The translations under genes and the position numbers were made by a program. Of a stretch of DNA of 6,789 nt, positions 1-5,623 are shown piece by piece (the first letter of the stretch is position 1; every line of letters starts with the position of its first letter). This stretch comes from Dictyoglomaceae bacterium (GTDB lineage Bacteria > Dictyoglomota > Dictyoglomia > Dictyoglomales > Dictyoglomaceae): the NCBI GenBank assembly GCA_026417425.1, contig JAOADF010000060.1:1-6789 (forward strand), in the 5' to 3' direction. A model generated the notes under the pieces. The model saw only the letters and a list, made by a program, of their open reading frames with translations. It did no database searches and was not told the origin of the DNA.

Positions 1-2249
1 ACCCCTTCTATTTTTACTTTTATTCTGTTATCAGCATATGGAACTTCCCTTTCCTCTTTATCTAACGCAACAATCTTTATAAAGAAAAGATCTCCATAGT
101 TAGAAGAAATGATTTCCTTTTCTGGGACAAGTTTTAATTTCACAGGCTCTCCAGTGGTCTCTAATTTATCAGTACCAATAATTTTACCATCCTTGTATGC
201 TATAGCTTCCAACACACCTGGTTCATAATCAATATCATAAATAGTTTTTAATTTAACATTCTCTCCAGAAATTTTTCTACCAAGACTTTTGCCATTCAAA
301 AAAAGTTCCACTTCATCTGCATCAGCATATATAAAAATTCTTATCTTTTTACCCTCATATCCTGGAAAAGTATAACTTCTCTCTACAGGTTCCCATGCCC
401 AAAGTTTAATATATAATTTCTTTCCATAATATTCAGGAGGAAGTACGAAAATTATAGGATCCTTCCTCAATCCCCATACTATATCTCTATAATAAGATTG
501 TGGTCTTTTTTCTCCGCAAATATCTATATCTCCACAATTAGCTATAAACCAGGGATATTTGCCTAAAAAATTTTGAAAATCTTCTTCATCTAAACTTACT
601 CTCCCAATTCCTGCCTCTCCTAAATAATCCATGGCGGTCCATACAAAATCTCCTATAACATTGGGATATTTTAAAGTTTTTTTCCAGCTCTCAAATAAAG
701 TATAAGGAAAAGTTTCAGTACCACAAATAATCCTTGATGGATGATTCTCATGATCATATTCATATCTCTCATGCTTGTAATTGTATCCCGCTATATCTAA
801 AAATTTATACATCTTTTCTGTGATTTTTCCCCATTTATCCTTTTCTTTATTTATCTCATTTTTAATTTTTCTGTACACAATATCATTTTCTTCCACTATT
901 TCCAGGTTATTTTCATATTCAAATACAAAATGGCAAAAAGCTTGAGTGATAAATCTTGTAAAGTCAAGCTCTCTTACTTTTTTAGACAGTCTCTCTGTCC
1001 ATATATGCATACTTGAATAGCTGATTTCATCTTCAGGATCAATTCCCGCTCCCCATGTAAGCTCATTTCCAATAGACCATACAATAATTGAGGGATGATT
1101 AAAATCTCTTTTTATAGTGTTTTCAATCTCTTTCTCCCAGTATTTGTCAAAATAAAGATGATAATCAAAGGTTCTTTTTCCTCCTGTCCAAACATCAAAA
1201 AACTCCTCAATCACGAGCATACCTAATTTATCACAGGCATCTAAAAAGGATGGAGAGAAAGGATTATGTGCTGTTCTTACTGCATTAAATCCATTTCTTT
1301 TTAATATCTCAACTTTTCTTTCCTCTGCTGTATCAAAGCTTGTACTTCCTAAAATCCCATTATCATGATGAACACATCCACCTTTTAATTTAATAATTCT
1401 ACCATTTAGCTTAAATCCTTCTTTTGGATCTAATTCAATCTTTCTTATTCCAAAGTTAGTTGAACTTTTATCTATTTCTTTCTCATCTTTAATTAAAACT
1501 GCATTTAATTTATAAAGATAAGGGTTATCTATATCCCAGAGAATAAAATTATCAAGATCAATCTCGGAACTAATATATTTTTCCTCTCCTTTATCAATAA
1601 AAAAATCTTCGTATTTTTCCTTTATAACTTTTCCTTCTCTATTTAAGATTTGATATAAGATTATGCTATTTATATTTTCTTCTGATTCATTTTTAATTCC
1701 CGTTTTTATTCTCAAAAGAACTTTATTATTGTTCAATATTTCACTTGATATATTTAATTCCCAAGGTTTTATATATAATCTACTCCCTACATGAAGCCAT
1801 ACATGTCTATATATTCCAGCTCCTGTATACCATCTAGAACTTGGCTTTGCAGTTGTATCTACATGGATAAGAAGTATATTTTTTTCCTCAGACTTTACCA
1901 AATTTGTAATATCTACTAAAAAACTTGTATATCCATAGTAATGTTTACATGCTAAAACTCCATTCACAAATATTTCTGAAATACCCATGATTCCTTCAAA
2001 TTCCAAAATCAATTTTTTATTCCTGTATTTCTCATCAAGAAAAAGCTCCTTTTTATAGAAAATACTTACACCAGGAGTAAACCCCTCATCGGAACCAGAA
2101 ATATTGTTTTCTTTTCGTTCTCTCCCAATTATAGCATCATGGGGTAGATCTATTTTTTTCCAGCAAACATCCCAATTCAGTATAGAAAAGGGATTAGTGA
2201 GTGTACTCTCAGTAAATTCCCAGTCTCTATTAATATTGATTTTTAACAT
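1..2249 (-). CDS. Glycoside hydrolase family 2 enzyme, beta-galactosidase type (3' end off window)
   Basis: Probable cytoplasmic exo-glycosidase removing terminal beta-linked galactose, or a related sugar, from imported oligosaccharides. The frame is open from ATG 2249 to the left edge, giving 749 residues. No signal peptide is visible. The order fits GH2: jelly-roll sugar-binding domain (about 1-175, with SRWYTGAGIYRHVWL), Ig-like domain (about 180-285), then the TIM barrel. Barrel landmarks are RTAHNP with H328, DKLGMLVIEEFFDVW, the acid/base motif WSIGNE with E396, the nucleophile motif ICGTE with E512, and DFVWTAMDYLGE with W537. From about 612 comes a DUF4982-like domain (WAWEP, ADEVELFLNGKSLG), then the start of a C-terminal Ig-like domain ending in PYADNRIKVKIEG. 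Related enzymes usually exceed 800 residues, so a modest tail is missing. An AAAGGAGGA ribosome site supports the start. The gene diverges from the importer operon. The family call is firm. Beta-galactosidase is the best guess, with beta-glucuronidase or another GH2 activity possible. Confidence 0.93.
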   Translation of the reverse strand, partial: MLKININRDWEFTESTLTNPFSILNWDVCWKKIDLPHDAIIGRERKENNISGSDEGFTPGVSIFYKKELFLDEKYRNKKLILEFEGIMGISEIFVNGVLACKHYYGYTSFLVDITNLVKSEEKNILLIHVDTTAKPSSRWYTGAGIYRHVWLHVGSRLYIKPWELNISSEILNNNKVLLRIKTGIKNESEENINSIILYQILNREGKVIKEKYEDFFIDKGEEKYISSEIDLDNFILWDIDNPYLYKLNAVLIKDEKEIDKSSTNFGIRKIELDPKEGFKLNGRIIKLKGGCVHHDNGILGSTSFDTAEERKVEILKRNGFNAVRTAHNPFSPSFLDACDKLGMLVIEEFFDVWTGGKRTFDYHLYFDKYWEKEIENTIKRDFNHPSIIVWSIGNELTWGAGIDPEDEISYSSMHIWTERLSKKVRELDFTRFITQAFCHFVFEYENNLEIVEENDIVYRKIKNEINKEKDKWGKITEKMYKFLDIAGYNYKHERYEYDHENHPSRIICGTETFPYTLFESWKKTLKYPNVIGDFVWTAMDYLGEAGIGRVSLDEEDFQNFLGKYPWFIANCGDIDICGEKRPQSYYRDIVWGLRKDPIIFVLPPEYYGKKLYIKLWAWEPVERSYTFPGYEGKKIRIFIYADADEVELFLNGKSLGRKISGENVKLKTIYDIDYEPGVLEAIAYKDGKIIGTDKLETTGEPVKLKLVPEKEIISSNYGDLFFIKIVALDKEEREVPYADNRIKVKIEG

Positions 2250-2254
2250 AAAAA

Positions 2255-2263
2255 TCCTCCTTT
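2255..2263 (-). promoter_or_regulatory. Ribosome binding site of the GH2 gene
   Basis: Read on the minus strand this is AAAGGAGGA, five bases upstream of ATG 2249. It decides the start. The next upstream ATG, in the leader, is out of frame with the GH2 protein. Confidence 0.85.
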
Positions 2264-2295
2264 GGCGTCATAAAGAACATAAAAAATCTCACAGA

Positions 2296-2324
2296 AGATT
2301 AACATTGGAATAAGTAAATGTCAA
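2296..2324 (-). promoter_or_regulatory. Sigma-A-type promoter of the GH2 gene
   Basis: On the minus strand a perfect -35 box TTGACA (2319-2324) is followed by a 17-bp spacer and a -10 box TAATCT (2296-2301). A TG one base before the -10 box makes it an extended -10. Transcription would start near 2289, leaving a leader of about 40 bases before ATG 2249. No dyad symmetry overlaps this promoter, so any shared control would have to act from the rightward half of the region. Confidence 0.72.
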
Positions 2325-2361
2325 ATAATAAGAATATTTTTAGTTTTAAAATAATAGGCTA

Positions 2362-2390
2362 TTGACTATCAAAAAATTTTAAATTAAAAT
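2362..2390 (+). promoter_or_regulatory. Candidate promoter of the importer operon
   Basis: A -35 box TTGACT (2362-2367), a 17-bp spacer and a -10 box TAAAAT (2385-2390) make a good sigma-A match in AT-rich surroundings. Transcription would start near 2397, giving a leader of about 150 bases before ATG 2547 that contains the 2458-2471 palindrome and the orphan Shine-Dalgarno sequence. A weaker alternative -10, TTAAAT at 2446-2451, would place the start next to the palindrome but lacks a recognisable -35 box. Confidence 0.55.
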
Positions 2391-2392
2391 TT
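2374..2392. repeat. AT-only inverted repeat over the rightward -10 box
   Basis: Two perfect 9-base arms, AAATTTTAA and TTAAAATTT, flank a single central A. The right arm contains the proposed -10 box TAAAAT. A repressor bound here would block the promoter. The repeat is made only of A and T in a region rich in both, so chance or simple promoter melting is also plausible. Confidence 0.4.
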
Positions 2393-2457
2393 GAAGTAAA
2401 GTCTTTAGTAAAAAAATTATTAGAATTTAGTTTGTGAATGATTATTTAAATATTAGA

Positions 2458-2471
2458 TGGAAAGCTTTCCA
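2458..2471. promoter_or_regulatory. Perfect 14-bp palindrome, candidate operator
   Basis: TGGAAAGCTTTCCA is its own reverse complement and is the most GC-containing element of the otherwise AT-rich gap. It resembles the outer halves of LacI-family operators (TGnAA...TTnCA), but its centre is GC where that family usually has CG. The symmetry stops at 14 bp. It lies about 60 bases downstream of the proposed rightward start, where a bound repressor could act as a roadblock, or it would overlap the start if the weaker upstream -10 is used. It plausibly binds a sugar-responsive regulator encoded outside the window. Confidence 0.55.
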
Positions 2472-2480
2472 ATAAATAGA

Positions 2481-2491
2481 TAAGGAGGTGA
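2481..2491 (+). promoter_or_regulatory. Orphan full-length Shine-Dalgarno sequence in the leader
   Basis: TAAGGAGGTGA matches all eleven bases complementary to the usual 3' tail of 16S rRNA. No ATG, GTG or TTG follows at a useful distance. The only GTG lies inside the motif and reaches TAA after two more codons. The true ribosome site of the binding-protein gene is about 50 bases further on. It may be a 5' stabilising site that holds a 30S subunit, like the STAB-SD elements known from Bacillus leaders, a standby site, or a relic of a lost start. Confidence 0.5.
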
Positions 2492-2533
2492 AAAAATAAT
2501 ATCCTATTTCTCCTTTAAAAATTATTAGACTAC

Positions 2534-2541
2534 AGGAGGTG
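2534..2541 (+). promoter_or_regulatory. Ribosome binding site of the binding-protein gene
   Basis: AGGAGGTG sits five bases before ATG 2547. Its AGGAG core (2534-2538) is complementary to CTCCT at 2510-2514, so it could be partly masked by a small leader hairpin. Confidence 0.85.
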
Positions 2542-2546
2542 TATCC

Positions 2547-3794
2547 ATGAAAAAGTATTTTCTTCTTTGTATGTTATTAGCTATTTTTACAGTATTATTT
2601 AATACTGTAATTCCTCAAGTTAAAACCACTTTAACTTTTATGACTCCATTGGGGGGTGCAGATGGTGCCTACATGGATAGAATTATACAAAACTTTAACA
2701 AGGAAAATCCTGATGTAGAAGTTGTACACTTAGTAGTTGTATCTTCTGTAGAATATAAACAAAAACTATCCACAGGAATAGCCACAAAATCTGCACCTCA
2801 AGTTCTATTCATGCGTAAATTTGACATGCCATTATATCTTGACCATCTTAGACCTTTTACAGCTACAGAGTTAAAGAATTATGGTATTGATATCCGTGAT
2901 GTTTATCCTCAACTTCTTGAAGGTTTAGTTAAGGATAATAAATACTATGGAATTCCTCTTGATGTCTGGATTTTCTATATGGCGTATAATAAGGCAAACT
3001 TTAGAAAAGTAGGATTAGACCCAGAAAAACCTCCAAAGACAAGGACCGAATTTATAAAAGCCATGGAAGCACTAAAGAAGATTACACCTAAGGGGTTAAC
3101 TCCTTACTATGAAACACCTACTTGGGCTTGGATATTTGTTCATCTTCTCTGGCAACATGGTGGTGATTTGTTAACCCCTGATTTCAAAAAGCCAGCCTTT
3201 AAAGAAGCAGCAGTAAAAACATTATATTTCATGATGGATTTACAAGATCGAGGAATCTTACCTAAGGCTGCAGTAGATCCAGGACCACCCTTCCAATCTG
3301 GACAGACTTCTGTCTTAATAACAGGAATTTGGACCATCAATCCTTGGTTAGAAGCTCTTGGAAAAGATTTTGGATATGCGCCAGCACCTCTTCTTGGTAC
3401 TAAACCTGCAGTTTTTGGTGGTTCTCATGTTTTAGCTTTACCAAAAGTTATGGTTGAAGATAAAAGAGTATTTGAAGCTGCAATGAGATGGGTAAGATAT
3501 CTATGGGAGCATGCTCTTGATTGGTATGCAGCAGGACAAACTCCCGCAAGAAAATCTATAGCTAAAAGTGAAGAATTGAAAAAGAGATTGCCCCATATTT
3601 ATGCTGTTGCCCAACAGTTATCATATGTAAAAACTTTCCAATTCTTCCCCTATATTTCTGAAATAGTAGATGAGATAGCTGTAAATCTTGAGGATGTTCT
3701 AATAACAAGAAAATTGACTCCAGAACAGGCTATGGAAAAAGCGGAAAAAGGTGTACAAAGGATTTTAGATGATTATTGGGCAACTGTTAAATAA
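2547..3794 (+). CDS. Extracellular solute-binding protein of a CUT1-type sugar ABC importer
   Basis: Captures an oligosaccharide outside the cytoplasmic membrane and delivers it to the two permeases encoded next. The protein has 415 residues, the usual length for family 1 solute-binding proteins. Residues 1-22 form a signal peptide with a KK n-region and a hydrophobic core. There is no lipobox cysteine after the core (the only early Cys is C8, inside it), so the protein is probably free in a periplasm or anchored another way. Family landmarks are the first strand LTFMTPLGG (29-37), RIIQNFNKENPDVEV (45-59), APQVLFMR (83-90), YGIPLDVWIFYMAYNK (134-149), and a later lobe with FQSGQTSVLITGIW (249-262) and FGGSHVLALPK (290-300). 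Many aromatic residues (W141, Y144, W193, W195, W202, W267) would suit stacking against sugars. The ligand cannot be read from sequence. The neighbouring arabinofuranosidase suggests arabinose-containing oligosaccharides. The stop is followed after 26 bp by the first permease. Confidence 0.95.
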   Translation: MKKYFLLCMLLAIFTVLFNTVIPQVKTTLTFMTPLGGADGAYMDRIIQNFNKENPDVEVVHLVVVSSVEYKQKLSTGIATKSAPQVLFMRKFDMPLYLDHLRPFTATELKNYGIDIRDVYPQLLEGLVKDNKYYGIPLDVWIFYMAYNKANFRKVGLDPEKPPKTRTEFIKAMEALKKITPKGLTPYYETPTWAWIFVHLLWQHGGDLLTPDFKKPAFKEAAVKTLYFMMDLQDRGILPKAAVDPGPPFQSGQTSVLITGIWTINPWLEALGKDFGYAPAPLLGTKPAVFGGSHVLALPKVMVEDKRVFEAAMRWVRYLWEHALDWYAAGQTPARKSIAKSEELKKRLPHIYAVAQQLSYVKTFQFFPYISEIVDEIAVNLEDVLITRKLTPEQAMEKAEKGVQRILDDYWATVK

Positions 3795-3820
3795 CCTAAG
3801 CTAAAAGGAGAGAAATAAAC

Positions 3821-4723
3821 ATGCTTAAATTTTCTTCTAAAAAATTATGGTGGGAGGTAGGAAATTGGGGGTTCCTCCTCCCCCATTTCCTTTTCTTTTT
3901 ATTATTTATTGCTGTCCCCCTTATTACAAATATTATAATGAGTACCTATAATTGGAATTTATTGGGACAAAAGATTTTCCTAGGACTTGAGAACTTTATA
4001 CGTATATGGAATGATGATAGATTCTGGGTAGCAGTCAAAAATACAGTAATATTTGCGATCATTAGTGTTCCCCTAACAATTATTGTGGGTCTCCTAATTG
4101 CATTAATATTGAATCAAAAAGTATATGGAAAATTATGGTTATTAGTAGCCTTTGTATCTCCAACTTTCTTTGGATCTGTTGGAATTCTTACAACTTGGAA
4201 ATGGATATATGCATCTTATCCTTCAGGTCTTGCTAATTATTATCTTAATAGTATAGGAATATTAAAAGAAGCTATTTCTTGGTTTGAGACACCTACCCGA
4301 GCGTGGGCATGTATTATTATAACTACAGTTTGGTGGATAGTTGGATTTAGTGTATTACTCTATCTTGGTGCTCTTCAGAGAATTCCTCCCGAACAATATG
4401 AGGCTGCGAAAGTTGATGGGGCGAGTTCTTGGAAATGCTTTTGGCATATTACTCTTCCTTGGATGAGAAATGTACTTTTCTTTGATGTGGTAAGACAAGT
4501 TCTATTAGCTTTTGGTTTATTCGATCAAGTTTACTTTTTCACAGGAGGAGGACCTGCAGGTACTACACGTACCATGGTTTATTATCTATATCTTGTGGGA
4601 TTCACACGTCAAGAGTTAGGAAGAGCTGCTGCGATTTCTTGGTACATATTTGCAGTGGTATTAATCTTTGGATTATTACAACTTGCAATGCTTACAAGAA
4701 CAATCAAAAGTGCTGAGGAGTGA
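3821..4723 (+). CDS. Sugar ABC transporter permease, MalF/UgpA-like
   Basis: First membrane subunit of the CUT1 importer, forming half of the translocation channel. It has 300 residues with about six hydrophobic segments (about 17-40, 74-98, 105-128, 162-184, 217-240 and 268-292). The cytoplasmic EAA loop that docks the ATPase is clear at 194-213: E194-A-A-K-V-D-G200 and I210-T-L-P213. The TGGGPAGTT stretch at 241-249 is typical of the MalF-type partner. At 300 residues it lacks the extra N-terminal segments and large periplasmic loop of E. coli MalF and so resembles UgpA or LacF. The start is supported by AAAAGGAGAG (3803-3812). The gene is cotranscribed with its neighbours, with 26 bp upstream and 4 bp downstream. 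Codons 16-23 contain a G/C-rich hairpin built from codons otherwise avoided here (GGG, CTC, CTC, CCC). Confidence 0.95.
   Translation: MLKFSSKKLWWEVGNWGFLLPHFLFFLLFIAVPLITNIIMSTYNWNLLGQKIFLGLENFIRIWNDDRFWVAVKNTVIFAIISVPLTIIVGLLIALILNQKVYGKLWLLVAFVSPTFFGSVGILTTWKWIYASYPSGLANYYLNSIGILKEAISWFETPTRAWACIIITTVWWIVGFSVLLYLGALQRIPPEQYEAAKVDGASSWKCFWHITLPWMRNVLFFDVVRQVLLAFGLFDQVYFFTGGGPAGTTRTMVYYLYLVGFTRQELGRAAAISWYIFAVVLIFGLLQLAMLTRTIKSAEE
3861..3889 (+). other. Strong RNA hairpin at the start of the first permease gene
   Basis: The arms GAAA-T-TGGGGG (3861-3871) and CCCCCA-TTTC (3880-3889) pair over ten base pairs with one bulged T (3865). The loop TTCCTCCT (3872-3879) displays CCTCCT, the same core as the 16S anti-Shine-Dalgarno. 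It begins 40 bases inside the gene and about 67 bases after the stop of the binding-protein gene. No U-tract follows that would make it a simple terminator, since the run of T after 3889 is broken by C. It may protect the 3' end of binding-protein mRNA or dampen permease translation. It could also be a chance result of the encoded GFLLPH. Confidence 0.5.
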
Positions 4724-4727
4724 AAAT

Positions 4728-5603
4728 ATGAAACAATCAAATATTTTTAATTTGTTAAGAAAAAACAAAAAGATTCAGAGAGTTATATTATCAGTAATTC
4801 TTTGGATTTTAGCAGGTTTTTGGTTTATACCAATCTTCTGGATGTTGTCCACATCTTTCAAATCAACTTATACTGCTGTTGCAGAAAATCCACCTCGCTG
4901 GATTCCCAAAGAGGCTACAATAGAAAACTATAATATAGTTTTTGCTCCTGCCAGTGGAATAAGTGTCTCTCGAGGGATTATAAATAGCTTGATTGTTGCA
5001 TCCTTAGCAACAATCTCTGGTTTAGTTATTGCTACACCTGCAGCATATGCCCTTTCAAGACTAAGATTTAGAGGTAGAAATGCGATCTTTTGGAGCTATG
5101 TTGGGATCCTTGCATTTCCGGGAGTTCTTTTTTTAGTTCCCCAATTTTTTATAATCCATACCTTAGGTTTAATGGATAATTTTTCCGCTTTGATCCTTCC
5201 TGGACTTGGAAGTACCTTTGGTGTTTTTCTTTTACGACAATATATGCTTGGTATACCTCGAGAACTTGAAGATGCCGCTTGGATAGATGGCTGTTCAAGA
5301 CTTAGATTTTTATTGACAATTGTTCTTCCTTTTATTAGACCAGCTTTACTAACTTTGGGATTGATGTCCTTCTTGGCTTCCTGGAATAGCTTTTTATGGC
5401 CACTATTGGTAATGAATACCCCAGAAAAATTGACTTTACCTATAGCATTGGTAAGATTTGCAGCAGGCTGGGCTGATCCCTTTAGAGGTATTGGTCCATT
5501 AATGGCAGGTGCCTTTATATCAGTAGCTCCTACATTAATAATATTCATAATATTCCATAGATATCTAATGCAGGGAATCTCAATCAGTGCGGGAGGAAAA
5601 TAA
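4728..5603 (+). CDS. Sugar ABC transporter permease, MalG/AraQ-like
   Basis: Second membrane subunit of the importer. It has 291 residues with about six hydrophobic segments (about 19-40, 85-108, 120-143, 153-170, 202-225 and 257-279). The ATPase-docking EAA loop lies at 181-201: E181-D-A-A-W-I-D-G188 and I198-V-L-P201. PPRWIP followed by ENY (55-68) and the C-terminal QGISISAGGK are typical of the MalG-type partner. The start at 4728 is chosen because GAGGAG (4715-4720) lies seven bases upstream and the first residues MKQSN then begin the usual short basic cytoplasmic N-terminus. An earlier in-frame ATG at 4668 would add 20 unlike residues and overlap the preceding gene. Only 4 bp separate it from the first permease stop, so translation is probably coupled. 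No ATPase gene follows. CUT1 systems often share one ATPase of the MsmX/MsmK type encoded elsewhere. Confidence 0.95.
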   Translation: MKQSNIFNLLRKNKKIQRVILSVILWILAGFWFIPIFWMLSTSFKSTYTAVAENPPRWIPKEATIENYNIVFAPASGISVSRGIINSLIVASLATISGLVIATPAAYALSRLRFRGRNAIFWSYVGILAFPGVLFLVPQFFIIHTLGLMDNFSALILPGLGSTFGVFLLRQYMLGIPRELEDAAWIDGCSRLRFLLTIVLPFIRPALLTLGLMSFLASWNSFLWPLLVMNTPEKLTLPIALVRFAAGWADPFRGIGPLMAGAFISVAPTLIIFIIFHRYLMQGISISAGGK

Positions 5604-5623
5604 AGTTTTTAAGGGGAACAATT

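Larger units (their letters stand above)
2250..2546. promoter_or_regulatory. Divergent intergenic control region
   Basis: This 297-bp gap separates the GH2 gene, read leftward, from the importer operon, read rightward. I see no convincing coding sequence in it. It is very AT-rich and carries one sigma-A-like promoter per direction, with the two -35 boxes 37 bp apart. It also holds an AT-only inverted repeat, a perfect 14-bp palindrome and a long leader with an unused complete Shine-Dalgarno sequence. The arrangement suggests that both transcription units respond to the same sugar signal. No regulator gene lies in the window. Confidence 0.75.

Noticed and set aside
2104..2313. Plus-strand open frame of 69 codons across the start of the GH2 gene
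   Set aside because: It lies opposite the GH2 N-terminus and its promoter, shows no recognisable domain and has no proper ribosome site. It is a shadow of the real gene.
3089..3179. Near-palindrome TAAGGGGTTAACTCCTTA (3089-3106) and a 10-base inverted copy, AGGGGTTAAC (3091-3100) against GTTAACCCCT (3170-3179)
   Set aside because: Both lie in the middle of the binding-protein coding sequence and encode ordinary residues. I see no further copies or flanking structure, so coincidence is the simplest reading.
3140..3340. Minus-strand open frame of 66 codons inside the binding-protein gene
   Set aside because: It is antisense to a clear conserved gene and has no family features.
4668..4727. Upstream start for the second permease at ATG 4668
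   Set aside because: It would overlap the first permease by 56 bases and add 20 residues unlike the family. ATG 4728 has a well-spaced GAGGAG.
5096..5548. Minus-strand open frame of 150 codons opposite the second permease
   Set aside because: It is the reverse-strand reading of a conserved hydrophobic gene, with basic low-complexity content and no domain.
5604..5623. Possible terminator or separate promoter between the second permease and GH51
   Set aside because: The 20-bp gap has a short T run but no stem, and is too short for a full promoter. Cotranscription is more likely.
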